NCBI GenBank assembly: GCA_002150815.3
Contig: NDFF03000102.1
Span: 24,319 to 88,318 of the forward strand
Reading direction: 5' to 3'
DNA length: 64,000 nt
DNA from: Grammothele lineata
Lineage: Eukaryota; Basidiomycota; Agaricomycetes; Polyporales; Polyporaceae
The notes beneath the pieces are model-generated. The model searched no databases. It was given only the letters and a program-made list of their open reading frames with translations, and was not told where the DNA came from. Positions 1-10,986 of the stretch are shown piece by piece (the stretch's first letter is position 1; each line of letters starts with the position of its first letter). Made by a program: the position numbers and the translations under genes.

Positions 1-591
1 GACACAGCAGCACGTCAACGCATGCTCATAAACCCTGAAACAGCTGAGATACACGTTTTGACGAGGGAGTGGGGTAGGATACTTACTGCAATGTCTCTGA
101 TAGAGTCGCTTTTGTGCGACTCTCGCAAGGCGATGGCGATGGACGCTCCCGCGATCAATTTGGCCTTCCGACCCCAACGAAACCTTCCTAAGCGCATGGC
201 CTGGTCGAAAACACCTTGGGCACGCATGGAAACTCCAGGGTTCGACAACCTTCCCGCAGACGTGCGTATAAATTCATGCATAGCAATCTAAGAGAACGTA
301 TCAGGAGCGATGTATGCTGCAGACCGGTGACAGACTCACCGTATTCTTGCGATCTCTCGCCTCCTTTCCTTGTCCCGCCAACGCCCAGCCATTCCTCCCC
401 CTCAGCGTACTTCCTCCGGCAACATTGCTCCATGGTGCAAACTCGCGCCCCGACGTGTCCGCCACCTCGAGGTGGGAGGTAAGGACGCTCTGCGTAGGGT
501 CCGCGAGCGTCCCGCACTCTGGACAGATCGCGGAGCCCACGTCTTGGTCCCATATTGTACACGCGCCGCACTCTTCACATCTTCCGCTCAT
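1..591 (-). CDS. TFIIB/Brf-type general transcription factor (partial, 3' end outside window)
   Basis: The 5' part of a TFIIB-superfamily factor. Exon 1 (591..340) opens with an N-terminal zinc ribbon (RCEECG, then ICPECG about 15 residues on), followed by a linker. Exon 2 (287..87) continues in frame with a cyclin-type repeat: RAQGVFDQAMRLGRF and GRKAKLIAGASIAIALR match the TFIIB/Brf helices. Exon 1 ends at a GTGAGT donor, exon 2 begins after TTAG and ends at GTAAGT; lengths of 252 and 201 nt keep phase 0. The next exon lies in or beyond the first 80 bases and was not resolved. Members recruit RNA polymerase II (TFIIB), III (Brf1) or I (Rrn7) in the nucleus. Brf1 is favoured because the family in basidiomycetes has this layout, but the sub-type cannot be settled from this part. 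It is divergent from SEN34. Confidence 0.7.
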
Positions 592-762
592 ACCACAAGG
601 CTCGCGGGGCCTCGTCGATGTTGAACGCCGTTATGGGGAGAGAAGAGTGGTGGTCGTAGGCCAAGACAACAAGGCAGCAAGGCGTTGAATGGCGCCTATG
701 TAAGGGGCAGCGTGACGGGCTTGTGACGCTGACGCAAGGAACAGGGCAGTTACGGGCGCCTC
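592..762. promoter_or_regulatory. Divergent promoter between TFIIB/Brf-type gene and SEN34
   Basis: Only 171 bases separate the two start codons, so both genes must use promoters within this interval or inside each other's first exon. I see no clear TATA box. The inference rests on spacing only. Confidence 0.45.
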
Positions 763-1886
763 ATGGCAAGAATGTCCTTTGACTCCGACGCCGACCGCAA
801 GATCCAACTACGCGTTTCTAACCAAAAGGCGTATGTTTGGGACGTAGAAGGTCTGTGTCTATGTTTTATTAGAATATATGCCACACTTATAACTGAAGAA
901 AAGAATAGACATCGGCACACTTCGGGCGAAGCATCACGTATGCGGCGTTCTGACTGGCACTCTGCCGCATCTGTCCCAGCAAAATGTTTTCCTAGGCGTC
1001 CCTTTGATACTTCTTCCAGAGGAAGTGGTTCTGCTCATAGAGAAAGGTGTGTAACGTACCTGCACCCAGGTTAACTCTTATTGACGCGCATTTTAGAACT
1101 TGCGGTGTTGATTGACGACCCCAGCGCTCACGTCGCTCCGTCCGCTGCGGCACTCGCGGAGTGGAACTCCCAGCGAGAGACATCGGCAAGGGCACAGATA
1201 GCAGTATCTGAAGCGGATAAATTATCAGAGAAGGCACATATGTTGTCGACATCCGAAGAGGCTATCAGGAAACGAAAAGAACGCGAAGCGAAACGGGCCG
1301 CTGCTGCTCGCGCGAAATCGATCGCCGAAGGCCTGCCCATTGACGAAGGGATGCCCCAGGTTATCCCTACACATCCAGGAGAAGGCCGCTCCGAGACGCC
1401 GAGCAAGGCTGCTCCCCAGACCTTCAGTGTCACCATTCCTGCCAGCTCATCCGAACTATCGTGGTACACTCCCAACGCCCGTATGTACTCGACTCTAGAA
1501 GCGGCTCGCGAGGCAGGAATGTGGGCATACCCCACAACTTCCTTCGAGTTCGCAAAATGTCGCGTTTACAGGGACCTTTGGGAGAAGGGCAACTTTATGG
1601 GAGGCGGCATCAAGTTCGGCGGCGATTTCTTGGTATATCCCGGTCAGTAGTGCCAGGGCTCGCACAGACAGCATCTGACTTTCACCGTGCAGGCGATCCG
1701 CTTCGATACCATTCCCACTTTGTTGCCTCGGTGATTGAATCTCCGAAAGCCCCACTCATGCCCATGGAGATCGTCGCACACGGCAGATTGGGAACAGCTA
1801 CGAAAAAGTCTCATCTATTCTGTGAGTGGGATGAAGAGCGTCAAGAAGTGACCTATTACTCGGTAGAGTGGGCTGGATTTGGGTGA
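763..1886 (+). CDS. SEN34: tRNA-splicing endonuclease catalytic subunit Sen34
   Basis: Exons 763..850, 909..1046, 1097..1642 and 1693..1886 join to 321 residues. The N-terminal domain reads DIGTLRAKHHVCGVLTGTLP, then QQNVFLGVPL and LPEEVVLL, the usual Sen34 start. A charged, Ala/Arg-rich linker (about 100-150) leads to the nuclease domain, with CRVYRDLWEKG, KFGGDFLVYPGDPLRYHSHF and ATKKSHLFCEW. The Tyr of VYPG, His of YHSHF and Lys of TKKS are the expected catalytic triad. Sen34 cleaves the 3' splice site of intron-containing pre-tRNAs within the Sen2/Sen15/Sen34/Sen54 complex. Every junction is GT-AG with matching phase. A second ATG at 772 has a better -3 base (A), so the protein may start three codons later. 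It is convergent with the F-box gene at 1955 (68 bp apart). Confidence 0.93.
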
Positions 1887-1954
1887 ACGTCTTGGCCAGG
1901 GCTATGTACGCATACAAGTTGGTACGTGTGTTTTAGTAGACTATCACGAGTAAT

Positions 1955-3784
1955 CTACGAACTATCGGTGGAGCTGATGTTGTCTTCCCCCGTCTGTACG
2001 CCAGCCACTTGCTCTAACCATTCCTCGTCGGAACTAGACCAACCAGAGATTTCATCAATGACGTACACGCTCAGGAGACTACCTCCCCTTTTCGCTGTTC
2101 TCATCCACGCCACATCAAACAACATGCTTTTTGGATCCCACCCTTGCCTCGTCCTCCAATCCGCGTCGTGGATAGTGAGGTTTTCAAGCTGGGGACAGAC
2201 AAGCGGGGAAACTTGGTACAGTGCCGATCTGGACTCCTTCTGGGCAATGAATTGAAGGGCACATTCGTAGAGCATGCCGAGGATCTCTTGCAATGCTTTA
2301 TCCGAGAGACTGTTCAGAATGAGCCGCCGTAGGTTGCTTGTGTCCCTCAGAATGTCGCACCATCTGTACGAGTTCCACCGGGATTCTTCCGTGCCCTCCA
2401 TGATGATCCTTATGCCCTCGAGCTCGGATAGCACAAGGGGCCAGTTCTGAGGAGAGAACGGTGCGGATTGTTCGGTGTCCAGAGCAAGCGCGTCGGAAGT
2501 GCAAAAGTTGACTGTCAACTTGAGATTGGCTGCTCTCACTATGAAGGCGCTCTCGAATAGATACGTATCCGCCATCCGTTGATGTTGAAAACACTTGAGC
2601 TCGTTGGAGGCGATATCAGCGGGTACGATAGAGCCGATAGAAGTTGATTGGGAAGACCAAACTTGCAGATTCACCATGACACCTTCCGGAAGAGCGAGGT
2701 GTTGGAGGAGCCGGTAGATGTTCTCCGCTCGAATTCCCTTGATGGTCAAAGATGAAAGGAGGGGCAGCGCAGCTGTGGACCGAGCAACTTCACTCGGGGC
2801 TTCGAGAAACCACACACGGGGCATGGTGAGGGCGTGTAAGACAGGCGTTTGTTGCAGCATGTCGAGAACATAATCGACGGATGGCATCACATCTGAGAGT
2901 CGGAGGGTACCAAGGCTGGAGAATATGGTGGAAGGTGACAAGGCGACACTGACGCTACGAAGGTCGAGTGACCTCAAGGACAGTGCGGCATCTTGTGGGA
3001 TCGGCGGAGACTTGGTCAACTTGGGAGGAGTGCGGCTCCGGTCTCCATCGCGTAACAGCCCGGCGCAGAACTCCAGCGTGAGATTTTCGAGAGATGGGAT
3101 GGAGGACTCCGCGAGGCGACGAAGGAATGCTCTGCTGCGGCTATGCTCTATCTGGATATACACACCTATAGACTTCGCCCGGTAGATGTGGGGTAGGATG
3201 GCTCGGGCCATTTCGTCGGCTTTTAGGGGAGTGAAACTCAACTGGACGTTGATATCGAGCGGCAGCGATCTCGAGCGAGGCAACAACTCCACGAGACACT
3301 TGGGGGTCCTCAGTGACCGGAGCTTAGACCACAGCCATGGCGCACTGAGCGCAGCCGTGCGCCAGTGAGAGCATACATGTGTGACAGCGTGGAAAGGTTT
3401 CGGCAAGTAACATAGGTTAACCTCAGCCTCGTCGAAGGTAATCTTGAAGATCTCCACTAGGATTTCGTCGGCGAGGCTGTTGATTGGGAGCAAGGAATTT
3501 TGGAGGTGGTTGAGATGAGCGGTCTCTGTGGCCAGAGAGTTCCGCCGAGTTTCCTCCCGCAGAAGTTCCTGCTCGATGTCTCTCAGGAAATTTGCGAGCG
3601 AGGGGGTCGTCTCCGACGGAGGCTCGCCTTTCAACTCTGCTAGCGCACGTGAGGCCGTCGCCAGAGAGGGATGGGGATGCATGAGTGCGGTCATTTGATA
3701 GGGTTGTCCTGTCCTGTCGAGAGACTCAATGTGAGTGAAGAGGAGAACGGGGTAGCCACCAGTGTGCATACCTACTAGACACAA
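1955..3784 (-). CDS. F-box protein with leucine-rich C-terminal region
   Basis: Single-exon reading frame of up to 609 residues. A short coiled-coil-like stretch (ETRRNSLATETAHLNHLQNS) precedes an F-box near residues 95-145 (LADEILVEIF, then VTHVCSHWRTAALSAPWLW). The rest has irregular leucine-rich strands typical of the expanded Agaricomycete F-box family. F-box proteins bind Skp1 and present substrates to SCF ubiquitin ligases; the substrate cannot be read from sequence. The first 30 residues may be untranslated: an internal ATG at 3694 (MTALMHPHP) is a plausible alternative start. This copy is diverged from the three F-box genes that follow and lies outside their duplication. Confidence 0.8.
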   Translation of the reverse strand: MCLVGMHTGGYPVLLFTHIESLDRTGQPYQMTALMHPHPSLATASRALAELKGEPPSETTPSLANFLRDIEQELLREETRRNSLATETAHLNHLQNSLLPINSLADEILVEIFKITFDEAEVNLCYLPKPFHAVTHVCSHWRTAALSAPWLWSKLRSLRTPKCLVELLPRSRSLPLDINVQLSFTPLKADEMARAILPHIYRAKSIGVYIQIEHSRSRAFLRRLAESSIPSLENLTLEFCAGLLRDGDRSRTPPKLTKSPPIPQDAALSLRSLDLRSVSVALSPSTIFSSLGTLRLSDVMPSVDYVLDMLQQTPVLHALTMPRVWFLEAPSEVARSTAALPLLSSLTIKGIRAENIYRLLQHLALPEGVMVNLQVWSSQSTSIGSIVPADIASNELKCFQHQRMADTYLFESAFIVRAANLKLTVNFCTSDALALDTEQSAPFSPQNWPLVLSELEGIRIIMEGTEESRWNSYRWCDILRDTSNLRRLILNSLSDKALQEILGMLYECALQFIAQKESRSALYQVSPLVCPQLENLTIHDADWRTRQGWDPKSMLFDVAWMRTAKRGGSLLSVYVIDEISGWSSSDEEWLEQVAGVQTGEDNISSTDSS

Positions 3785-3982
3785 GCTATGTGGTCAAAAA
3801 CCGGTGCATTCGTCCGAACTTCGCCTCCTGATATATAATACCAATATCTATTGTTCCACTTGGGATTGACAATTAATCACCGGCTATTCTACTACAATAC
3901 CGTCCGTGATTGGATGAGTCGACAAAAGAGATATGTAGAACGTGGCGTACATACATCTGCAGCGTCAAGGCGCGCCCTGACG

Positions 3983-5617
3983 TCAGGCAGCGTCAATAAG
4001 GAGCCCATCATACCTCCCTTCCGAAACTGCCATCATGCCCCGCGCCCACTCCGAGTGCGCCCCACAATTGTGCACGTTGAACACTTCCATTTCCCTCAGC
4101 GTTCCGTGCTGCAAACGCGACGCCAGTGCCGTCAGCGCCCCTTCATGCCCCCGAGGAATTCCGTCACCCGGCTGCTTGATGTCGATGATCTCCAAAGAGC
4201 CCAGTTTGGGACACATGAATGGCTTGTTTTCGTGACCACTACACGGCGGGTCGAAGGGACGGCAGTCCAGAGCCTCCGCAAGGCCCAGGAGGCTAGCGGC
4301 ATGGACGGCGACCACACGGAGCCGCTGGAGTTCGCGCATCTCCTGGAGCGCGGCGCGCCAGTGGTCAGCGGTGAGGACGGCTGGCTCGTCTTCGAGTCCA
4401 TTAACGACGAAGGTGTGGACCTTCGAGACGTCCAGAGGCCACTGTCCGATGAAATCTTGAGGTGGTTGGTCTTCAGAGAACCCTGCGGCTTGAAGTTGTA
4501 CGGGAGGATAGAAGAATGCATCTGGGTCATGGTACGCTTTGAAGAATATAGCGCAGGGTTCCATGAATTCACGAGTGAAGTGGATCTCGAGACGTTTGAT
4601 TCCCGAGAGACAACGGAGGTTCTCGCGGGCATTTGAGGGAAGTGCGAGATAATCCTGGGCGTCATCAGATTCTCGAGCATATTCATGTGTTAGGGCTCGA
4701 AGTTCAGTACTCTGCGGGACTTCGACGCGCTCGAGAAGGTAGTTGACCGGTTGCGGATAGCGGGAGTGGATCTCAAGGAGTTTGAGGTGCGTGAGGGAGA
4801 CGAGTTGTCGAGCTTGTGGCGGACTATTCGGTAGACCACTGAGATCCTTAACGATGAATCTTTCCAGAAGGGGACAACATGAGAGAAGGCTGGGAAGTTC
4901 TGTTACGGGGACCCAGTGGTTGCTGATGAGCTCTAGATGCGTCAAAACGCTCTGGCGAGGTAGGGACACGCGTGTGTCGAGACAGTCGACAACGAGTTTG
5001 CGGAGCATAGGAAGCTGGCCAACGAAAGGGAATGGTATGCTATGAGTGTAGTCTGGGCGCCGAGATTCACCTGTGTCGAATTTTGGGCCTCTAAGGATGA
5101 GTTCCTCCATGATTGGAGCAGCAATTCCGCGGAGCGCCCCCCTATCATATTGGAAGAAGCTTATATCAAGGACCCGCAAACGGCACGCCGTCTCGCATAG
5201 CATGTTGCGGCAAACCAATCCCCTAGTTATAAAACCGGTCACCGTGACGGAGAGTGGCAGTTTGGGTCCAGAACGACGAATGCATTCACGCGCAAGATAG
5301 AAATGGAGGTTGATTGGGAACGTGGTCCATAGGGTGGGGGCATTCAACGCGACTGTGCGCCAGTGGCTGCAGACGTGGGTGGCGCGAATGAAGGATGGGA
5401 AACCGTCGCCGCGGGCGAGTAACTTGAAAATCTCGACCAAGAGTTCCACAGGAAGCTTGTGGATGGACGAGACAGCGTTCTGGAGATATTTGAGGCGGGT
5501 AATACGTGCCGAAACTTGGTCCAAAAGGTCGAGGCGTAAGCTGCGCTCCCGATGGATGTAAGATAGGACGTCGGCGGCGGAGTGGTTGCGTAGTTGTGGT
5601 GCATTACTGAAAGCCAT
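3983..5617 (-). CDS. F-box protein, type A of the duplicated cluster
   Basis: Uninterrupted 544-residue frame. After a basic coiled N-terminus (RSLRLDLLDQVSARITRLKY) comes an F-box, LPVELLVEIFKLLARG then ATHVCSHWRTVALNAPTLW, at about residues 55-105, and a leucine-rich substrate-binding region. Predicted SCF ubiquitin-ligase adaptor. Its 5' third was copied to about 8669-8912 by the tandem duplication described separately, where only a broken remnant survives. The start at 5617 is the first ATG and agrees with where homology to that remnant stops being coding-like. Confidence 0.82.
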   Translation of the reverse strand: MAFSNAPQLRNHSAADVLSYIHRERSLRLDLLDQVSARITRLKYLQNAVSSIHKLPVELLVEIFKLLARGDGFPSFIRATHVCSHWRTVALNAPTLWTTFPINLHFYLARECIRRSGPKLPLSVTVTGFITRGLVCRNMLCETACRLRVLDISFFQYDRGALRGIAAPIMEELILRGPKFDTGESRRPDYTHSIPFPFVGQLPMLRKLVVDCLDTRVSLPRQSVLTHLELISNHWVPVTELPSLLSCCPLLERFIVKDLSGLPNSPPQARQLVSLTHLKLLEIHSRYPQPVNYLLERVEVPQSTELRALTHEYARESDDAQDYLALPSNARENLRCLSGIKRLEIHFTREFMEPCAIFFKAYHDPDAFFYPPVQLQAAGFSEDQPPQDFIGQWPLDVSKVHTFVVNGLEDEPAVLTADHWRAALQEMRELQRLRVVAVHAASLLGLAEALDCRPFDPPCSGHENKPFMCPKLGSLEIIDIKQPGDGIPRGHEGALTALASRLQHGTLREMEVFNVHNCGAHSEWARGMMAVSEGRYDGLLIDAA

Positions 5618-5952
5618 CGCGTCAGACTGGCACAGAGCGGATGCAGACGCAAAAAATAGAACTCACGGGGGAGGAAGAGGGGACATGATGGTGGTCAAGA
5701 CGAAGAGGCTGGTGGGTCAGAACACAATTCACAGCAGCGGGCGCCTTCTCCGGACGGATTTTTAACGGACCTTGGAGCGGTAATTCAATCGACCCGAAAT
5801 CTCGAGGACAATGGGGTCACACCGGACGCTGCGGAAATCCTACTCCAGACTGCCTTAATCCATGATGGAGAGTACCGCCGCAGGTGACGCAAGACGTACG
5901 GCAACCACATCATCTTCCACGCAAAATGTCCTCTTGAACACATCAACGTCGT

Positions 5953-7631
5953 CTAATTCGCCCATATTGTCAGTTCAGGGAGTGCCTCCTGCAAGGCTTT
6001 GGTGGATGGCGACTCTTCACGGAAGTCGCCGACGTTGAACAGATCCAGCTCCCGCAGCATTCCGTGCCTGGAACGCGCGGCCACCGCGGCACGCATGGCC
6101 GGAGCGAGGTCTTCGTACAATGGAATATCGTAGAGTTCCAGAATCGACAGGAGGGGACATGCTGTCTGCGCGGGAGTTACTTGCAACACCGGGCCTCCAT
6201 GGCTTGCGCCGGGGTACGCGAGGGTTTCGAACAATGTGGTCGCGTTGTGGGCTGCGAGAGAGATGATGCGAAGTGTTTTCAACCCTGGAAGGCTCCCAAG
6301 CAGTGTTTCCCACCGCTGACCCGAGAATTGCGGATAGTCCAAGCCGCTTAGGACGACAGCTTCAATCTTCGAGGAGTCGAAGGGCCAATCACCGTACAAG
6401 GTCTGTATCTGGGTGAATGTAGGGTGGGTCTGAATACTGACACAAGGGTATGGGCTACCGTCGGCGTCATGAAATGCGTAAAACGTAGACGCGGTAGAAT
6501 CATGGAGTGAGACGTGGAGTTCCAGCCTACGGATCTCCGAGAAGCATCGTAGGTTGCGGTCGACGTTGTTTGGTAGCATGATATAACCCATTTGATGTTC
6601 CCACCTGCGTGATTTTGCCGTCTTGATGGACAATTCACAAACATGGGGGATGGAAAGGTGCGACAGGAGTTCAGCCGTAAGGGGAGGAGAGAGGATGTCC
6701 ACATCGAGCTGCCTGAGCCTGGGTAATTCAGCTATGCGGTTTTGGGGAATATGGTCGAAACTGAATCCAGATGGGCCAGCGCAGGATAATGTTTCAAGGA
6801 GTGGGCAGTTTCGTAAAATGTCAATGAGATGGTGAGCAGCGATGCTGTTACGGTGGATGGTGAGATGCACAAGAGTGCTCGGATTGGCAAGGGGGATATG
6901 CATGTCGACGTCTCGAGTTACAAGCGTGCGCAAGGATGGTGGGAAATAACAGTCCGTAGGAGGCCGAATGGAATTGACCGTGGTCCGCCTCTCGTTCCTG
7001 TCAGCAGCATGCCTCGTGAATGTGAGGTCCTCGATTGCCTTGCCATGGGAGCACACGGCCATCGACAAGAATTGCATCATATGCTCATGGGATATCGCCA
7101 CTTGAAGCGAACGAGTGCGGTACAGGGCCTTGACCATGACAGACACACTATCCTCTGAATTTTTGAGGGTTTTGAGCTTGAGGGAAAGGGGTAGCGACCG
7201 CGAGCGACGGAGAAACTCTTCAGCGAAGGCGGTGTGGCGGACGGAAAAGGTAGTCCAGAGGGTGGGAGCTCCGAGGGCTACTGCTCGCCAATGCTGGCAA
7301 ACATGCGTAGCGCGGACGAGACCTAATAGGATACCGTTGTTGTAGTTTATCAGGTACGAGAAGATCTCAACGAGCATCTCGGGAGGGAGTGCGTTGATCG
7401 TCGCCACCGAATTTCGTAGGTATCGAAGGGGGATGAGTTCGCGTTTTAGTTGCCGGATAGTGAAATGACGCCAATCCGTTTCCTCTTCGACGTATCGAAG
7501 GACTTCTTCACGAGACGCGAAAGGGGGGAGACTCGTACTGCATATTAGCGAGCATGAGCGACTCCTTCGGCATGCGCGTTGAAGGCGGCGTCGTCAAGAG
7601 GCCTGACTGACCTAAGTCCTTCCTCAGGCAT
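5953..7631 (-). CDS. F-box protein, type B, copy 1
   Basis: Two exons: 7631..7612 (MPEEGL plus two bases) and 7537..5953, joined across a 74 bp intron with GTCAGT donor and ATATGCAG acceptor. The first exon is short and was found by comparison with copy 2. The product of 534 residues has a basic helix (REEVLRYVEEETDW), the F-box (LPPEMLVEIFSYLI, then ATHVCQHWRAVALGAPTLW) and a leucine-rich C-terminal half. Exon 2 has exactly the same length (1585 bp) as exon 2 of copy 2 at 9271-10855 despite many substitutions, which suggests both copies stay under protein-level constraint. Predicted SCF adaptor; substrate unknown. Confidence 0.82.
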
Positions 7632-7970
7632 AGCGACTTGCTTGCTTAAACTGACCAGGTCCTTGTCTTGGAAGCGGGTTGGAGGCAACTGCAATATTTG
7701 ACCAACGCGGTGATGAACGACGGAGCAGAGGAGCTGTGGATATGAAAATGCTCGAGCTCGTCGAGTGGCGTCGGATTGGGACGCGTCCGACGCGACGCGC
7801 TTAATTAAATGACAAAATGACGAGCGCCCAAGCGACGCGCAGTCGGTCCGTCGGTTCATTCGGTCCGCTGAGGTTGGAAGTCTCACCGCGAGCGGCTTTC
7901 CTGTAAGCTCTCAACAGTCGTCTTGAGCTCTTACCAAGCTGCCGTGCGACGAATCCCAAGCTCAGCATCC
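7632..7970. other. Spacer between F-box B copy 1 and IAH1 pseudogene
   Basis: No gene seen. It aligns by eye with 10987-11332 in the second duplication unit and includes the conserved ACGCGT-containing block at 7781. Originally the divergent promoter of an F-box/IAH1 pair; only the F-box side is still useful here. Confidence 0.6.
7781..7800. promoter_or_regulatory. ACGCGT (MCB-like) block, copy 1
   Basis: ACGCGT followed at once by CGACGCG, then CGCTTAATTAAATGA just downstream. The same arrangement is kept at 11158-11175 in copy 2 while the surroundings diverged. ACGCGT is the core bound by fungal MBF (Mbp1/Res-type) factors; regulation of these genes by MBF is an inference. Confidence 0.3.
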
Positions 7971-8668
7971 ATGGTCGCCTACGTACAAGATTCCATTATG
8001 CTTCTAGGAGACTCTCACACAGGGTGGGTGCGAGCTGAACGGATTTGCAGCTCAGCTTTTATGCACTATGTTACTCTCAGCCGATGTCCGCTTGGGATGC
8101 ACAGCTGATCCGAGCCTGAGATTGTGGACAATCAACGACACACAGACATCTACAACCGCAAGATGGACGTGATTAACCGCAGATTGAGTGGATATAACAC
8201 AGATTGGATCCTTCCTGTATCTGAGCAAGTGCGGATTAGCACCCCGACGTGAGGCTTCGGCGCCAGGGTGCAACTAATATTAATGCTACTACCAAGTATA
8301 GTGCTTCACGACCCAGCAAGAGAAGCAGCACCTCCCCAAGGTCCGTGCTCGTAATCTAATTTAGAGCTAACGACGCCGCCCTGCCCATCCGCGGCCAAGA
8401 CGTTCCGCTCGAGCGATAGGCGAGCCTCCCCAAGCTCATACGGATGGTGCGCTCGCCGGACTCGCCCCGCTACTCGCCGGCGACCCGCATCGTCCTCATG
8501 ACGTCCCCGCCGTGCAACACCGAATAGTATAGCGCGCGGCGAGGCGCGCAAAGCCGCCGGCGTCCGAACGACCGCGACTTCGCCACGACGCGGACGTATG
8601 CGGAGGCCGCGAGAGAGGTAGGCGTCAAAGAGGACGTGGCGTTCGCGAATGTGTGGACGGAGGTTTTC
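7971..8668 (+). pseudogene. Truncated IAH1 esterase pseudogene
   Basis: Decayed copy of the isoamyl-acetate-hydrolysing esterase gene at 11333. Recognisable pieces include MVAYVQDSIMLLGDSHTG (exon 1), YNRKMDVINRRLSGYNTDW (exon 2) and the exon 3 region. A small deletion beside the GDS active-site motif shifts the frame, exon 3 has in-frame stops soon after KVRARNLI, and the sequence stops matching IAH1 near 8668, where it runs into an F-box type A remnant. The missing 3' end is explained by the duplication breakpoint. Confidence 0.85.
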
Positions 8669-8912
8669 TGTAGACGTGAGTGGTGTAGAAGGAGGCTGCA
8701 AAGTCGTCCCCACGGGCTTTGAAAAACTCGACCAGGAGTTCTTTGGGAAGTGTGTAGACAGACCGGACAGTGTTCTGTAGGTATCCAAGACGGGCGATAC
8801 GTGTCGAAACTTAGTCTAAGAGGTCGAAGCGTAGGCTATGCTCTCGATGGATGTAAGACAAGACATCGGCAGTGGAGCAGTTGCGTAGTTGCGGTGCAGA
8901 ACTGGACGCAAT
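8669..8912 (-). pseudogene. 5' remnant of F-box type A gene
   Basis: Matches about 5372-5617 of the type A F-box gene (for example GATGGATGTAAGA and GTTGCGTAGTTG in both). The start codon position is changed (CAT to AAT on the plus strand), a stop lies in the former frame, and everything 3' of this part is absent. It marks the junction of the tandem duplication. Confidence 0.75.
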
Positions 8913-9270
8913 CGCGTCAGAATGGTACGCAGTGCATACAGACGCAGAGAACTTGAACGTACGGGAGAGGAAGGAGTGACGTTATGGTGGTCAAGATGGA
9001 GAGGCTGGTGGGTCAGAGCACAGTGGGAATGGATGTAGAACGGTGCGATCAAGGCAGTTGTCCGGACAGATTTTCAATGTACTTCGGAGCAGTAACTCAA
9101 TCGACCGGACATCTCGAAGACAACGGGGCCACGCTAGACGCTGCAAAGATCCTACGTCAGACTATCTTAATTCATGATGGAGGGTACCACCGCAGGCGAC
9201 TCAAAACGTACAATAAACACATCATCTTCCACGCAAAATGTCATTTCAAACGTATCAACTTGAACGTCGT
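8913..9270. other. Spacer upstream of F-box A remnant and 3' of F-box B copy 2
   Basis: No gene seen. Corresponds to 5618-5952 in unit 1, with shared stretches such as CATCATCTTCCACGCAAAATGTC. It contains no open frame resembling a protein. Confidence 0.55.
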
Positions 9271-10986
9271 CTACTCGACCCATACTGTCAGTTCGGGGAG
9301 TGCCTCCCGCAAGGCTTTGGTGGATGGTGACTCTTCACGGTAGTCGCCCACGTTAAACAGATCCAGCTCCCGCAGCATTCCGTACTTGGAACGCGTGGCT
9401 GCTGCCGCGTGCATAGCTGGAGCGAGGCCTTCGTATAGTGGGATGTCGTAAAGCTCCAGAGTCGACAGGAGAGGACACACTGTCAACGTGGGAGCTGCTT
9501 GCAATGCCCAGCCTCCATGGATTGCGCCAGGATACGCGAGGGTTTCAATGAACGTGGTGGCGTTGTGGGCTGCGAGAGAGATGATGCGAAGCGTTTTCAG
9601 CCCTGGAAGGCTCCCAAGTAATGTTTGCCACCTCTGGGCAGAGAATTGCGGGATATCCAGGCCGCTCAGGACGACGACCTCGATCTTCGAGGAGTCGAAC
9701 GGCCAATCACCATACAGGGCTTCGATCTGAGGGAATTCGACGTAGGCTCGGATGTTGATGGGAGAACGTGGACCACCATCGACGTTGTGGAATGCGCGAA
9801 ATGTGAAGATGGTAGAATCACGGTATGAGACGTGGAGTTCTAGCCTGCGAATCTCTGAAAAGCACCGTAGGTTGCGGTCGACATGAACCGGTAGCATGTT
9901 GTAACCCGCTTGAAATCCCCGCCTGCGAAAGGGTGGTGCCGTAATGGACGCTTCACAAGCGTGGGGTATTGAGAGGTGAGATAGGAACTGGGCCGCGTGG
10001 AAAGGGGGGAAGATGTCTGCGGTGAGCCTTTTGAGCCTGGGTAACTTCGCAATGCGGTTTTGAGGAATATGATCGGTACCGTATCCGGCGGGTCCACGGC
10101 AGGTCAATGTCTCAAGAAGTGGGCAATTTTGCAAGGTGTCGACGAGATGATGGGCAGCAGTGAAGTTATGACAGATGTGGAGGTGCACGAGGGAGCTTGA
10201 ACTGATAAGGTGGATATACATGTTGACGTCTCGAGTAACGAGCGTGCGTAACAACGGTGGAAGATAGCAATCCGCAGGAGGTCGAATGCCGGCGAGCACG
10301 GCCCGCCTTTCGTCCCTCCTAGTAGGCTTTCTCGTGAGGTTGAGGTTTTCTATGTTATACCCGTGGAGGCACACGGCCACAGATAGGAGTTGCAATGTTT
10401 CTTCGTGGGATATTGTCATCTCGAGTGAACGAGTGCGGTGCAAGACTGGTTTGATGATCGGCACATACTCCTCGGGATCGGGATGATAGGAGGCTTGAAG
10501 CATGAGGGAGAGAGATAACGACTGGGAGCGACCAAGAAATTCTGTCGCTAAGGGAATGCTGCGAATGGATAGGGTAGTCCAGAGGGTGGGAGCTTCGAGG
10601 GCCACCGCTCGCCAATGGTGACATACATGAGTGGCACGGAGGAGATTGAACAGGGCGCCGTTGATGTAGTTGACGAGGTAGGAGAAGATTTCGACGAGTA
10701 TCTCAGGAGGGAGTGTATTGACGGTCGCGACCGAATTCTGTAAACATCGGAGGGGAATGAGTTCGCGAGTGAGTTGCCGAATGGCGGAGAGACGCCGCTC
10801 CGTTTCCGCCTGAACGTATCGAAGGACTTCTTCGCGAGACTCAAACTGTGGGAGACTGCAGATAGATGAGCATGAACGACTTATCTAGCCTGAAATTTGA
10901 AAGGTGCCGTCAAGAGGTCGAACTGACCTGGGACTGGTCCCGAGTCTTTCTTCGAGTGATATGACCTCGGAATCCTCGAGTGGCAT
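9271..10986 (-). CDS. F-box protein, type B, copy 2
   Basis: Exons 10986..10928 and 10855..9271 encode 547 residues. Exon 1 gives MPLEDSEVISLEERLGTSP; the 72 bp intron has a GTCAGT donor and CTGCAG acceptor, and phase 2 is kept. The F-box reads LPPEILVEIFSYLVNY then ATHVCHHWRAVALEAPTLW at about residues 65-115, followed by a leucine-rich region parallel to copy 1 residue for residue. Predicted SCF ubiquitin-ligase adaptor. It is divergent from the intact IAH1 (346 bp between start codons). Confidence 0.83.
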
